A stretch of 64,000 bases of DNA from Syngnathus acus. Its lineage: Eukaryota; Chordata; Actinopteri; Syngnathiformes; Syngnathidae. The position numbers and the translations under genes were made by a program. Numbering within the stretch: the stretch's first letter is position 1; the number at the start of each line of letters is the position of its first letter. The notes beneath the pieces were generated by a model, which was not told where the DNA came from, searched no databases, and worked only from the letters and a program-made list of their open reading frames with translations. Positions 24,954 to 39,543 of the stretch are shown here, one piece after another. Location: assembly GCF_901709675.1 (NCBI RefSeq), contig NC_051098.1:15433464-15497463 (forward strand). Reading direction: 5' to 3'.

Positions 24954-25493
24954 GTGAGTGCAGGTAGATTTGATCATTTGCGGCTTTTAGAGAGGTTGGC
25001 GCTTCCTATGATACATCATTATCGCATTTAATTGCGGGGATTTGTAATTTGGTACAATCCAAATTTGTGGTTTAAACTTATTTCAAAAAGTCAAATGTAT
25101 TAAAACGGACATTTATTTGGCTACACAGTTAAGATTTTTGAAATAGGTTTCCCGAGTTGGTGGTAAATTCTAGAATACGCGCACCTGATGGCCACACCCC
25201 CTCGCAATTCATGAGCTGTCGACTCTATTCATGTTGCATGACAATAAAACTATGCGGCAATAAAATTGCAAAGTATTTTTCTGACGTGTGTAATTTATAT
25301 TTGATTGTAGATCTGTATTGTACATAAAAGCTCAAGCTCACCCTGCAACCATAGCATAAGCAGTATGAATGTATCGATACAAAAAAAATAGTTCTAAGTG
25401 GTAAGTGATGATTTCCTTGCTTTTATTCGCTTGAGGATAATTCCATCAGCGTTTACACACACTCACATCCACAAACACACACCACCCTGCAGG

Positions 25494-25736
25494 ATGAACT
25501 TCAAGAACCTGAGGGAGTACCTGGCCTGGCTCTACTACCAGTACCTTCTAATCACCGGCATCTACGTGCTGGAGCCTTGGGAGAAGTCCATTTTCAACTC
25601 GGTCCTGTTCTCGGCCGTCGCCATGGTGATCTACACCTCCTACGTTTTTGTGCCTATCCACGTGCGCCTGGCGCTGGAATTCTTCTCCGGCATCTGCGGT
25701 GGCCAGCCGGAGAGCGCCATGACCCTCATGAACTAA
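25494..25736 (+). CDS. sptssb: sptssb, serine palmitoyltransferase small subunit B
   Basis: One coding exon gives 80 residues starting MNFKNLREYLAWLYYQYLL, preceded by a CACCCTGCAG acceptor two nucleotides before the ATG. SPTSSB is a small ER membrane subunit that activates the SPTLC1/SPTLC2(3) complex and shifts its acyl-CoA preference toward longer chains, in the first step of sphingolipid synthesis. The family features are present: an amphipathic N-terminus, a hydrophobic segment around residues 12-24, LEPWEKSIFN, then a second long hydrophobic segment (SVLFSAVAMVIYTSYVFV) and PIHVRLALEFFSGICG. Human SPTSSB is 76 aa. Its place between nmd3 and otol1 is the conserved vertebrate order. An in-frame upstream ATG at 25398 lies before the acceptor, so it is intronic. 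Confidence 0.95.
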   Translation: MNFKNLREYLAWLYYQYLLITGIYVLEPWEKSIFNSVLFSAVAMVIYTSYVFVPIHVRLALEFFSGICGGQPESAMTLMN

Positions 25737-28700
25737 GATGGGCCGCATGATTAAGAATGGACTCGATTATGTGCAAACGATTAATCGACTGCTTGATTCA
25801 CTTTAGTTTGTGTGTAAAGAGCGACATGACATCGGCAATGGGAAGCTGAACTAACGCGGGGAGCCCTCAGAACAAACTATTCATCGGATTTATCGAGCAA
25901 AGGTAATCAAAAACCCACCTCTACCTTAACCCAAATCAGTTCTCCGAGCCAATCAAGATGAATATCACAAGGTTTCATTTTAAACCCCCTCGTGTGGTAT
26001 TTGATTCTCAACGGATGTTTTCACATTCTTGCTGCAAGTCTTCCTCCATCCCTCCGATGTTTTAACTGCCGGTATGCTAGGAAGGTGTGCTCGTCACTGA
26101 GCACCAGCAAATATTGATTTAGCGCGCCCTCGGACTGTACGCGTGGGGTTTGGTTTTTGCTTTGATCAGGCTTTGCATGATCTGCGGCTTACTCGGCCCA
26201 AAAGAAATGTTTTGTTGGAACATGCTGCAGATTTTAAAGGGCCTGCATGAAAAGCAAATTTCACGTCACGCTATAGTAAGTCTACCAGTGGTTCTCAATT
26301 TTTTTGGGTTCCACGGACCCCCTTATGAGCCGAATGCAAATGACTACCATGCCAGGTGCATCTCTAAATGAATTAAAACTCTTTTTGAGAAAAAAAAATC
26401 TATTTCATTAAAGCTATTTCATATTAAAGAAAATAATTAAGATGTGTTTTGTCAGGATAAAAAGTCAGGAATGAAAATCTATTTAAAATAACCACATAGC
26501 TTTGCCTTAAAATGTCAGCTTAGCTTAATGCTAACAAACAATACAAAACGCCATAGACGAGCTAATAAATAGCAGTATTGTAACCCTTCAAGCGACGGAT
26601 ATTTAAACATAAACGGTGGCGAAACACATGTAGATGAATTATGTAACAATAATTAACCTGACTTCATACAAGGAAGTGGTTCAGAAAATTAATAATTGAA
26701 TGTCATATTTATGTGATTACACATAAATGACATCATATTTGAATTGGCCCAAAGCTAAGGTAGGTTCAGCGTAATTGGGTTTTGTATCACTTTTGTTGTT
26801 GTTTAGGGGGATGGAGGAAGGAGGCGAGGGGCACCGATCCATCACAAAATATTTTGTTGACCCCAATTTGCGAATCTCTGCTGTAGCCAGCTGACATAGC
26901 AGTCATGGCATTTTTCTGCTTTTTCATATGCGCTTGTTGATTACATGTTATTTATATAAAGTTCTATATTTATATTCTTATACCACTCTGGTAAATGCTT
27001 GGCTGGTTACAATGTCAATTACCACAATGTTTTATTTTTAAATATTTATTATGTTCTCCTGTGGCCATAAAACAACACCGTACAGTTTGCTACAACTTCA
27101 CGTGCTTTTTTTTTTTTCACCCCAATCACCAAATCAAAAATAAAAACAATCAAAACTGCTATTGTATGTCTCACGCGTAGTTACTAGGCAGCTTTCACTA
27201 TCGGTCTTCTTTCTTTGCTTTTTTTTTTTAACATGTGATTGCTGGCACAACAGTGTTGATTCACAAAATAACAGAGGAAGTCACTAAACCGGTTTTGGCT
27301 GCTGTTGGTGAATTTAAAGCCTCAAGGGATTCACTTTCTACTCCACTACGTGATGATGTCTGAATGATTTCAATTCTACCGACAAAGCTGTAATGGAAGA
27401 CATAAATATCAGAAGCAATATAGATGGATGTAAATCCATGAGGTCTTCAAATCTTGGAGAAGGTACTTTTGTCTAAAAGTAACAGTTTGAATTAATTTAT
27501 CTGGCCTCCCCTTAACGATTAAACGATGGGGGCAATTAATAGCTTCATTTTAAGATGATATGGAAGTATAAATAGCAGGAACCAACGTATTGTGTTCGCT
27601 TGTTGCCCGTGACCTTTGGTAACAACTGTGAGAATGGGTTGAACTCTTGGCAACTACACAGACATTGTGGACATGTGACAAGTCTCACTTTAACAGGAAA
27701 GCCCGGAAAGGCTATCAATATTAATATATTGTCACACCTTGGACACACATACACTCAGGGGTGCACAACAGTGTGTGTGTGTGTGTTGTGAGGCATAGTG
27801 TTTCGGTTTGAGGCATTTGAGCAAATACAGTTTTATCAAGGATCAAAAAGCTTTTGTTGGATTAATAATTTCCTCCCAGTAATGTAAACATGCATTTGTT
27901 CCTATGTGTTGTACATGTTGACCTTTGAGACGTGGAGGATTATGATTAACATGTCTGCCTCACTGTTAAGAGGTTCTCACTCTTCAGAACAATTTTTACC
28001 AATGTATTGGGTTTTGGTGAATGTGTGCACATCGATGGCCATTAAAAAAAAAACATACCTCAATCCAGCACTGATGAGTTTCTCCCGATGTGATGACGCT
28101 GGTATTCGGCTTTTCTTCAGTCTTCAGCAACCCCAAACGGTTTGCCCTCCACACACCTGGAATTTCCAATCGAATTTTCGCGAACAATAATCCAAAATGA
28201 ATCCAAATGAAGCCGTTTTTGACCGATTGAATTGACTAAACCCTATACAGTCAATTCCTGGGGCTGATAAGGGAGTGTTAAAATGTGCGCCTTTGCACTT
28301 GAAATGACGAAAATAGGGAGACGGCGAGTTTAAAAACACTGGTAGTTTTGAGGCAATTAACATGATTCCGCCATGTTCAAGTTTACCGCGGGTTTTATAT
28401 CCTTCCTACAACAATGCATGACAGTGCATGAGTCCCTCTAGTGGCGCGGAGGTAAATTACAACAATGCCAAAATAATGCAAAAAGGACAAAAATGCCCAT
28501 ACACAGGGTAGCAAGGAAGTTGTATTTGTTCGTCACACCCATGCTGGGTCTTGGAATGAGAGGAGCGCTATTAAAAAAAAAAAAAAAGTAAACCATCATC
28601 TCCTTTTTACACGCACTGTTGCCATCAGTCTTCTCTGTTTCCCCAAATTTCCATTTCCTTCCTTCCCATCTGTCATGGATCCCTCTGAGCTTGTGGGGTC

Positions 28701-29149
28701 TTTGCCAAGCCGAGCGTATCCGCAGTTCAAACATTCGCTGGCAACGAGTGGACCGTTCAGATCGGGCTGCTGGCAGAAAATGACTTGTCAACCATAACAA
28801 CATGTTGTAATATATATACATTTTATAAATGATCACACACAACACAACATTGTGAGCTTTAGTGGCCTGGCCTCTGTCCCACAACCATCTTTGCTGTGCT
28901 TTGTCCCACCTTAAGAGCATGTTTGCTGCTCGGCGGTTGGAAGAATGCCCTTCCGTATCAGGTGACCCATCGACCGAGGCCCTTTGCTCCTCTCCGAGCT
29001 CGCGACGAGGGGAGTGCTCCTGGCGGCTGCTCGTATCCCGTGTCACAAAAGCACCTTTCTGCGCAAAGAATGAGGCCACAGCACAGTGGTTCAGCTCGGG
29101 TCCGATCCGGCCTCTACCCTCGTTGGATTTCAGACCTCCCCCTTTTTCT
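25737..29149. other. sptssb-otol1 intergenic region
   Basis: The 3' UTR of sptssb probably occupies the first part, but I cannot fix a poly(A) site. A degenerate hAT-like remnant lies at 26286-26882. A CTCF-like site lies near 28433-28446. A 213-codon minus-strand open frame at 28438-29079 has no splice context or family resemblance, and I do not count it as a gene. Confidence 0.5.
26286..26882 (+). mobile_element. Degenerate hAT-like remnant
   Basis: The left end CAGTGGTTCTCAATTTTTTT followed by GGGTTCCACGGACCC and the right end CCCCAATTTGCGAATCTCTG resemble the termini of vertebrate hAT elements. The ends match only loosely and I find no clear 8-bp target duplication, so this is an old or rearranged copy. 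Confidence 0.45.
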
Positions 29150-29263
29150 TCAAGCAGACAGCTTCATTGGTGGGCTTGTTCTCTTCTTGCTGAGATCAGA
29201 TGGACCCGGAGCAGCAAGACACCGTCCAGAGAATAAATGACCATACCACTATAAGCATAACTT

Positions 29264-29415
29264 GGTGAGTCTTTCTTCTATTGCACTTATTTGTTGGTAT
29301 CCTGGTTGATTTTCATTCTTATCGTTTTGGATGCTGGTTAAAAAAAAATAGTGATGGTTAATTGAATTGAGAGACCCTTCAATACTTCTAATCCATTCTC
29401 AGATCCAACTCAACC
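29264..29415 (+). promoter_or_regulatory. Possible otol1 5' UTR intron
   Basis: A donor-like ACTTG then GTGAGTC at 29264/29265 and an acceptor CTAATCCATTCTCAG ending at 29402 bracket 138 nt just before the otol1 start codon. A non-coding first exon ending at 29264 is therefore likely. Its 5' end and promoter are not identifiable; an inverted CCAAT word lies near 29166. Confidence 0.4.
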
Positions 29416-31355
29416 ATGAAGCTCATCTCCAGTCAGTGGACTCTTCTCACCATCGTCATGGTGACACTCACTGCGATGTTCTACTGCGAAGCCAAGATCA
29501 CACCCAAGCCCAAACAGCAGTATACCAAGAAGCCCCTCTCTCAGTTGCTCCCTGCCGAGCCCCAACCACTGCCCACCTACCCCAGTCAGGATTTTCCTCA
29601 GGACCACACGATGAACATGGAGCACCCCAGTGTAGGCCCTGATAACTACACCCTGGATTACAATGAGTGTTACTTCAACTTCTGTGAGTGCTGCCCTCCT
29701 GAGAGAGGACCCCAAGGGCCAAAGGGAGACAATGGCCTGACAGGTAATGAAATGTTTCTCTTACCTTTTATAGTTTTCTAGTTTCCTCTGCCTTTTAAAC
29801 TTGAGTTCTATCTAGGGCCACCGGGGGAAAGAGGCTTTACCGGATCATCAGGCTCACCTGGGCCACCGGGAACGAGTGGTCTCAAGGGGTTTAAAGGAGA
29901 GAAAGGTATTTCATTCCAATTTCTAAAATCTTTTTAGCGTTTCATGCTGTGTCTAAAATTGTTTTTATTGTTTCTTTATATTCCCTAACAGCTTACTTTA
30001 CTTGTTACTAGGCAGAGTTAATAGTGCTCAATGATAATTGCCCCACAGACCAATTAAAATTTTGAATGACAAAATTGGGTTAGTTGGTTAGAAAATTGAA
30101 TAAGACAAAGTCCCGAAACAGTCCTGAAATGGTTCAGGTCCTATTCGGAAGAATGGACTTATGGAAGTTTTGAATCTGATTAATAGACTAATGACAAATG
30201 GAGTCCCTCAAGGGTCAATTCTTGGAACCTTATGTTCAGCATATATTTTCTCAGATTCGTCAGAAACGGCTATGAATACATTAGTACATTTTGCAATGTT
30301 TCTTCTTTCACAAATTCTGTTTACTAGGGGACAAAGGTGAAAGGGGAAACATTGGCCCAAGTGGATACCCAGGAGTTTCGGGAAAACCAGGGCAGAAAGG
30401 TACCAAAGTGTGACCGTCCCAAACAAGTGTCTGCTGCATACTTCTGAGCTGGATTTTTTACTCTGCAGGTGACGTTGGCCTAAAAGGAGTGAAAGGTGAG
30501 ATAGGCATGCAAGGCATTAAAGGCTATGACGGGCAAAAAGGTGAACCTGGACAGAATGGGATTGCTGGTGAGAAAGGAGAACCGGGCAAAGAAGGGCCAC
30601 CTGGAGCCCCTGGATTGATTCTTGGTCCAAAAGGAGATAAGGGTGATAAAGGGGAGTGTGGCACATTTGGAGAGAGGGGGCCAAAAGGTGATCGTGGAGA
30701 CACCGGCTCGCCGGGAATTCCGGGTGCGATGGGAATTCCGGGGATCAACGGCAAGCACGGTGCTCCGGGTCCCGTCGGCGTAGGCGGGGATCCTGGACCT
30801 CCTGGAGCACAAGGAGAACCTGGGGTGAGAGGGGCACAGGGTCCGCAAGGTGTTCGAGGGGTGCAGGGGCCAAAAGGGGATAGAGGTTACCACGGAATGC
30901 GAGGGGAGCGGGGGATGCGGGGCTTCAAAGGGGCAAAGGGTTCAGGCGTTCCTCAGAAACGCTCGGCCTTTAGCGTCGGCATCTCCCCGAGAAGATCCTT
31001 CCCGCCATCCGGCTTCCCCATCCGCTTTGACAAAATCTTCTACAACGAAGAGAACCACTTCAACGTCACCAGTAATAGCTTCGTGTGCGTCCACGCCGGC
31101 GTGTACGTCTTCTCCTTCCACATCACCGTACGCAATCAACCCCTGCGCGCCACGCTGGTGGTGAACGGCTCGCGGCGGGTCAGGACGAGAGACTCGCTGT
31201 ACGGACAGGACATCGACCAGGCGTCTACGCTGGTTGTGCTACGTTTGGCGGTGGGGGATCAGGTGTGGATGGAGACCCTCAGAGACTGGAACGGGGTGTA
31301 CGCCAGCAGTGAGGACGACAGCATCTTCTCTGGATTCCTACTTTACTCGACATAA
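29416..31355 (+). CDS. otol1: otol1, otolin-1 (inner-ear collagen-C1q protein)
   Basis: Four coding exons join in phase 1: 29416-29743, 29816-29905, 30328-30399 and 30469-31355 (TAA), giving 458 aa. Otolin-1 is a secreted short-chain collagen of the otolith and otoconia matrix, made in the inner ear. The protein has a signal peptide (MKLISSQWTLLTIVMVTLTA, cleaved near residue 25), a Pro-rich N-terminal part, a cysteine cluster (YNECYFNFCECCPPER), Gly-X-Y collagen repeats from about residue 95 to 322 with a few interruptions, and a C-terminal C1q domain from about residue 327 (KRSAFSVGISPRRSFP ... IFSGFLLYST). Asn-X-Ser/Thr sites occur in the C1q domain (NVT, NGS). The exons end inside Gly codons, as in collagens. 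Its position after sptssb supports the call. Confidence 0.96.
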
Positions 31356-31467
31356 TGATGAACTAGCGGCAAATTGTATATTCATGAGCGCTCTTCAAAT
31401 GTGCCGTAGTGTTACAATTCATGGAGAATTGCCATTCTTATCTATGTACTATTTTGTATTGCTTTTC

Positions 31468-31473
31468 AATAAA
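31468..31473 (+). terminator. otol1 poly(A) signal
   Basis: AATAAA lies 113 nt after the otol1 stop, in TTTTCAATAAATTCC and followed by a T-rich stretch. It fits a short 3' UTR ending before the minisatellite. Confidence 0.75.
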
Positions 31474-31537
31474 TTCCTTTTTTTTTTTATAAACTAAATA
31501 TTGTGTAATTCCTGTTGCTGTTTAAATAATTTTAAGC

Positions 31538-31780
31538 CATACACAAATGTGTACATAGAGTGATTTATTTCATTGATTCATTTGTGATAAGTGATTCATT
31601 TGATTCACAAATATGGACGTTATTTATTTCATTGATTCATTTGTGATAAGTGATTCATTTGATTCACAAATGTGGACATGTTATTTCATTGATTCATTTG
31701 TGATAAGTGATTCATTTAATTCCCAAATGTGTACATGTGATTTAATTCATTGATTCATTTGTGATTCATTTGATTCATCT
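31538..31780. repeat. 59-bp minisatellite, about 3.7 copies
   Basis: The unit contains TTTATTTCATTGATTCATTT, GTGATAAGTGATTCATTT, then GATTCACAAATGTGGACAT. The CATTGATTCA word recurs at 31571, 31630, 31687 and 31748 (steps of 59, 57 and 61). It fills the gap between the convergent ends of otol1 and the Fc-receptor-like gene. Minus-strand AATAAA (31564-31569, 31623-31628) and ATTAAA words lie within the units. Confidence 0.85.
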
Positions 31781-31811
31781 CAAAGCAACAGAACTCGTTT
31801 TTATGTCCTTA

Positions 31812-33746
<1,935 letters not shown>

Positions 33747-34268
33747 CGTGACTATTTTTTCAGTTCTTCATGGGCGCCAACCTTTATTCCCAAAAATAAG
33801 GAAGTGAAAATATTTTTCTTGTTTAAAAAAAAAAAAAAACTTAACATGTAACCCAGGAATCCTCCTATAATTTCACTTTCATTCTACAAGAACTGCGATT
33901 TAGGGAAGTGATTACTCCCCAAATACATTGGAAATTTGTGCCTGTACTTTACATAAATGGTATGTGTTGCGGTAAATAGAAAGTGTGTTGCGACCGGGAC
34001 TCATTTGGAGCTTACATCATCAAAAAAACAAAACTGCAATAAACTAAAACACCTGAATTGAGAAATCACAATTCCAAAGTCCTAATAATAGCGTGAGATT
34101 TGAAACTAATGTTTCACAACATTTACCAATGACTTGCTTTAGATTTCCCAATACAATAGATAAATGTAGAAATAGTTTGTCCCCCTCTTCTATCTGACGT
34201 TGCACAATTGCAGCGACTCGTGTGAAAGTACAGCGTAAGCAGAGTTGACAGGCGTTCTGCTCTCAGCT

Positions 34269-34274
34269 TTTATT
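34269..34274 (-). terminator. rabgef1 poly(A) signal
   Basis: Minus-strand AATAAA (plus TTTATT) lies about 730 nt after the rabgef1 stop codon. It is the best hexamer I see at a plausible 3' UTR length. Confidence 0.5.
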
Positions 34275-35002
34275 AGTCATCATCGCTTAACACACACACA
34301 CACACACATGCTCACACACAATTTTTCCCAATAAGTTATTCTTAAATAAGGACAGTATTGACTCCTAACGGTAACAAACCTATGAGGATGTTTTAAACTT
34401 CTCCGTACACTCACTTGGCCACCCCATTAAATATAATTCACATTTACAAAAATATAATACTCCACTAAACGTAATACACAATAATGACTAAGATGATCAA
34501 AAGTGAGCATGATCATATTTGTAAAGGCCATCTTTAGATTCAGTTCTGATAATGAACCTCAAAAGATTGTGCGAGTGTGTGTACTTAATGTTGTGGCCAG
34601 TGTGTGAAAGCCTCTTCCAGCTTCTACAGTGCTTTAACCTACTCCAAGAAATTAAATTGTAAAGCCTCATGTCAAAACAAAACAAAAAAAACACCAGATC
34701 ATACATGGCTAGAAAAGAGCTATAAGAAATTGATTAAAATCTAAATATTATACACGCAATGTCCAAACGGATGCCGCTGCTACAGGGCACACCTGACAAC
34801 AGTGTCTGCACTATCCTTAATGAAATAATGTTTAAAATCATTAAAGTGCTTGGAAAAGAGCAACTCTTTTCTCAGAACGAATAATAGGTGTGACCTAATC
34901 ATGATGGATTACTCATACCGTCCATTCGAAGGGGTTTCAGGCCTTTCAATTTGAATGAATGGAAGGAAGGATGGATGGATGAGTGGCGTAGTTCCTCGTG
35001 CA

Positions 35003-38000
35003 TCAGCCGGCAAACACTTGCGGCGTCAGCGGCGGTGGCAGGTGCTCATTCTCAACGTTATCAGAGTCGATAGCCGAAGCGGCCGCCGGCGCGCCCGTCG
35101 CCGCGCTGCCGCCGGCGGCGGCGGGAGGGCTCCGCGCCTCAAAAGTCTCCAGGACGCTCTGCACGTTCTGCTCCACTTCGTCCGTCCAGTCGATGAGGTC
35201 GCTCTCCAGCTGCCGCGCCCGCTCCATGACGAGCTCCTGCCGCTCGCCGAGGCCAGTCAGTAGGTCCAGGCGCTTGTGCACCTGGATGAACGCGGCGGCG
35301 CCGCCCGCCTGGGGCCGGTTGGGGGACCCCCCAGACATGTAACGGTCAAACTCCTCAGCGGTCAGGTTGAGTGACTTGCCATCCAGTTTCTCAATGAAGG
35401 TCAAGGCGCAACACTGAGAAGAGAATGGGCACAAACTTGCTTAGAGAGCTTATTCGATTCCAAATTGTCCAAACCCTCCAAATTTCAAAGCTCGTTTTTC
35501 AAGATTTCTTGACTCTGCCAAACTGCTGCTTGTTGTGAAATGAGTTGACTTAATTGCCCTAATACAACGCTCGTGTCTTACATGTTGTTTGCAAGTCAAA
35601 GCAGAAAAAAAATCTCGTCACTGTTATGTATCAATCCGAATTAACAAGGTCTACACTGCCTCCAAGTGGACATGTTGCAGTAATGCAACATTTTGTGTAT
35701 GATTGCGCTAATCACCAATGTTTTTTTTCCCCATCCTTAATTTTCCTTGTTGTTGCACTGTGGCGGGTAATTTGTAAGGATAGTGAAGCCTTCCATTTTG
35801 GAAAAATCATGAATTCTGACAAAAGCATGTCACGGACATAATATGAAAACAAGTGAGAACTGTTTTAAATTGTGACTGAAAATGCTGAATATCTCCTTTA
35901 GATACAACCGGTAAATTTGAGTCAGGGAAAAGAAAAAAAAAAGTTAACTTCCTCTATGGGGCAATTAGGAAATCCACTCAAAAGTCCACTCGTGTCAAAA
36001 AGTGTTATCATTTTTAAATGCAGTCGCTTTATGTTTGCGTGAATAAACAAATGGCGTTCCTCACCAGATTAGTGAAGTAGTAGCCATCCTCTCCGGTCAT
36101 GAGCCTGCTGGGGTTGCAGAAGCGAGTGATGTACTGAATGTTGGACTGAAGGCGCGGTGGGTTGGCCTTCAGCACGATATAGATGAGCGTGGGCAGGAAG
36201 TCGTCCGCCGACGCCGCCTCCTTCTTGCTGATGCGGATGGCGTTGAAGATGTGCTTGCTGCAGCGCGTGATGCACGCCAGCTTGTCCTTGGGCACTCGCT
36301 TGGAATCGATTTCGACCACGTCTGGCGAGAGGCGGAGTCTTACATCAGTGCCGTCTGAAAGCCAAGATGCTGTATCGGTGAGGCTCACCCGTGATGGCTT
36401 TAACCACGCTGTCGGAAGCCTCGGGGATCTCCTCATCGACGGGAACACCCAGCATCTCAATGGTGACCCAGTGCAAGGCTCTGTGAATAACAAGTGGAAA
36501 ACATGAGGATGGTGGCCCCAAGTGGACAAAAAGAATATCAGCGCCAAACATGCACAATTGTAAAAATGGGTCTTGTTAATTGAATACTTGACTCGCCAAT
36601 GGGATAATCAGGAAAATACGTAATTTATCGAGGATGCCATTTTGGAATTACGACCGCGTCCTACAAACCTGATCCTATTCTGTACTGCCAGGTCTTTCTT
36701 CTCATCGTCGGACGTTTCCGGACAAAACACTTCCTTGTACAAACGCGTCGTGATATATCTCTCCACTTGGTCCATGATGCCCTCGATGTACTCGGACGAG
36801 CCTGAGAGCAAAAAAAAAAAAAAAAAGAAGAGCAACATGAGAAGAGCACAAAAAAGCAACACAAGCATTTTTCCTACCTTTGAATTGAGTATGAAGGCGC
36901 TCCGAGAGAGACTGGTAGAAGTCCTGAACGCATTCGGACATGTCCTCCGCACCCATGTCCTAATACAAGGGAGGACCAATATGGCAAATGACTCTTAGGA
37001 TGTTCCGCCAAGCCTCGCAAACTTTACTGTTACAGGGGGCTCACCCGCTTGTAGGCCATGCTCTCCGTGAAGGCTCGACACTGTTTAAAGATCTGCTGGC
37101 CGTATTTCAGAGGCTTGAGGAAATCGATGAACTCCCTGGTCGCGCGGTCGGTGTCCGCGGAGGAGGGTCGGCTCGATGTGGGGAAGGAGCTCGGGCTGGA
37201 CTGAGCATCCAAAGAGGTGGTGGCATCTAGCGGGGGAAGTGTTTTATGGATTTATCTCACCTTTGAGCTTCTTGTGTGAAAAAGCTAATATTTCCTTCCA
37301 GTCCATATTTTTTTTAATATCGTGCCAAATTGAAACTAAAGCTGTGGCAAAGCACTTTACTTAGGGAGCAGGTTTAGAACGGCTCTTCTCACACACATCA
37401 AGAGATCGACTGAATCTAGACTTGAGCGTATCGTTTACTGCTCACCACTCCCCTCTCTGCTCAGATGACAAGAAGCGGGGAAAAAAAGCCGCTGGCCTTC
37501 CATCATTAACTGCAAAGTGCTGGCCTATCACAGACTCTGAAAGCAGCCACTCATATTGTGCCCTGCTTGGCCGTCCCCTTAAAAAAGAAGTGTGTTACCA
37601 GTGACGGGCAGTTTGAGCGGTTAGTGACATCTTTGACTTTTCATAGCAGCGGTACGGGCTGATCCGTCAAAAGGCCTTACCTTTTTTGGGTGGTATTTTG
37701 ATGGAGGGCGCGAAAAACTTGGCGACAGTGTTGACCTTGCTCGACTTTTCCTTGGTCTTCCGTTCCTCAAACTTGTTGAAAGGTGTGACAGCAGGCTGCG
37801 GCTGGGCCTTCTGAGATCTGCTCGCATAGGCTTCCTCTTCCTCTCTCTGCAACCTGCGGTGGATGAGACAAGACTAAAGCGCCCGGGGGATGTGGATGAG
37901 CAGGAACGACAACGAAAGAGTCTGTATTTCTGGGGGGGTCTCCACGGTAACAAATACAGCCCTATCAAAGTGACTTAATAGTTTATAAACTAACAACAAA

Positions 38001-38476
38001 GCCACTCTGGGCCTTTAGGTGCCTCTATTGCCATTAAAGGACTGAATGTTCTAGTAATAACAACGGTGATTCGACTCGAGAAGAATGTTATTGGCTTGCC
38101 GAAGCCTCTCTTTCGATTCAATGTAAGGACTGCCGCTATTCCATCTGTCCATTTAAGCCTACTCCAAGAAACATCTTCCGAAACAACCAAAACAGATCGG
38201 CTACAATCGATTACATTTCCTGAGAATGAACTAGCAGGTAGGATGAGAATATTACTAGCACCAATATTGTCTCAATAAGACATTGCCGACAAACCTCTCA
38301 GCGAGAGCCCAGTCTTCCTGGATCTGTTTTTGCTTATCCCGCTGGTTTTCCTCTCGCCAGCACTTGGAGCACAAGCCCTGCCAAGCTGCGTTGCCATAAA
38401 AATCACATCCTTTGGTACAAAGCAGCTGTGATTGGTCGAGATGGATCCGACGACGTTCAGGCCTCTGAGCCATCAT
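35003..38476 (-). CDS. rabgef1: rabgef1, Rabex-5 (Rab5 GEF and ubiquitin-binding protein)
   Basis: Eight coding exons join in phase: 38295-38476, 37681-37853, 37045-37226, 36878-36959, 36669-36801, 36389-36480, 36065-36321 and 35003-35413, giving 503 aa (human about 491). Rabex-5 activates Rab5 on early endosomes with rabaptin-5 and binds ubiquitin. The A20 zinc finger is at the N-terminus with Cys20, Cys24, Cys36 and Cys39 (LLCTKGC ... GLCSKCW), followed by the MIU helix region ([11 protein letters not shown]). The Vps9 catalytic domain contains YVFCPE-like [34 protein letters not shown] and [20 protein letters not shown]. The C-terminus ([17 protein letters not shown]) is nearly that of mammals. 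The linker before it has an Ala/Gly-rich expansion. A non-coding exon lies upstream, since the ATG follows an acceptor (CCTCGGGCAG at 38490). Confidence 0.96.
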
Positions 38477-38489
38477 CCTTCAAAGAAGA

Positions 38490-39543
38490 CTGCCCGAGGA
38501 ACAAAAAACGAAGAACACAATGTTAATTCAAACATAAACCGCGTAACTGAAATCACTTTCGAATCATCTCGCTGATGACTAACATCCGCGCTATGTCACG
38601 TTAAGATTGAAACCGACAAACCCTCATCGTGTACACCCGGCTAAGTATTCGGAGTCATTCGTTATTGTTGTGGAAATGTGTTTATCCAGACTTTAAAATG
38701 TTTGCTTCACCCGGAGGACGATCATGTAACTGACTAATGCCAGGCTAGCTACGGAAGCTAATTACGAAGCTAGCCCTTGACAACGAGCAACAATGTCATC
38801 ATGAAGATGACGTGTGTTTTCTGTCGACGTACATTATCATTCGCAGGACGGGCAAAGCTGTCACGCTACGTCGCTCCTGCTCCGGGATGTTGTAATGTGG
38901 AGTGTCTGCATTACGAATAGCTCCGTCATACGGAAAGAGTCGGCCATTTTGTCTTCAGGACGATGCAATTCTTCTTCGCTCTTCTCATTACTCGTAATGA
39001 TTAAATAAAATAGTGTAGCGTCACCTGGTGGACTGACAGTGCAACCGTTTTAGAACGCTTCGGCTGACTTCAGCATACTGTAATTCCTTATCAGAACATC
39101 TTTTGAGCTTCAAGTCATGTTAAAGTGGTGTTTTCCTCTACTAAACTCGTCTTGGAGCATTCCTGCGCAATCCTCTCTAAGCACCAACCGGAAAAGTGCT
39201 TATATAGTGAAAGACCATTTACCATTCACTGCTATTCCTTTTATACTATACTCCAAAAGGTCCTAACCTTAACTATTCCTGTCTAAATGTGTACGTATTT
39301 TTGAGTGTCCTCTGTATTGCTGTGTATACAATAAAAAAAAAAAAAAACTTTAGAATGTTTTGTAGTTTTCACCCCTCCCACACCGCCAACCCACGCAGTC
39401 TCTTATAAGAGTGTAATAACACTTTCACGCACATTGGAAGGTAAAGACTCGTTCAGCACAGCAGGGGCAAAGAACACAGAACAAACTCTTGCTAACTCTC
39501 ACCTTTTCTTTCAAGCACTACTTCGCCTCGAGAGACACTACAG
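38490..39543. promoter_or_regulatory. Divergent 5' region of rabgef1 (-) and caspase-1 (+)
   Basis: The two start codons are 1.07 kb apart, head to head. On the caspase side, TATAAG at 39404-39409 sits about 135 nt before the ATG, with a likely start near 39433. An interferon-response-like TAACTTTCACTTTTG is at 39609-39623 in intron 1. The rabgef1 side lacks a TATA box and has several CpGs near 38570-38720. A non-coding rabgef1 exon must start here, but I cannot place it. Confidence 0.5.

Noticed and set aside
25398-25493. N-terminal extension of SPTSSB to the ATG at 25398
   Set aside because: The stretch carries a splice acceptor (CCCTGCAG) just before the family-type start, and its residues (THTHIHKHTPP) are CA-repeat translation.
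28438-29079. 213-codon minus-strand open frame
   Set aside because: No domain, no periodic codon use, an encoded F run from an A15 tract, and no splice partners. It lies in the otol1 upstream region.
30480-30893. 137-codon minus-strand frame opposite the otol1 collagen exon
   Set aside because: Gly-X-Y coding repeats keep the reverse strand open; it is a shadow.
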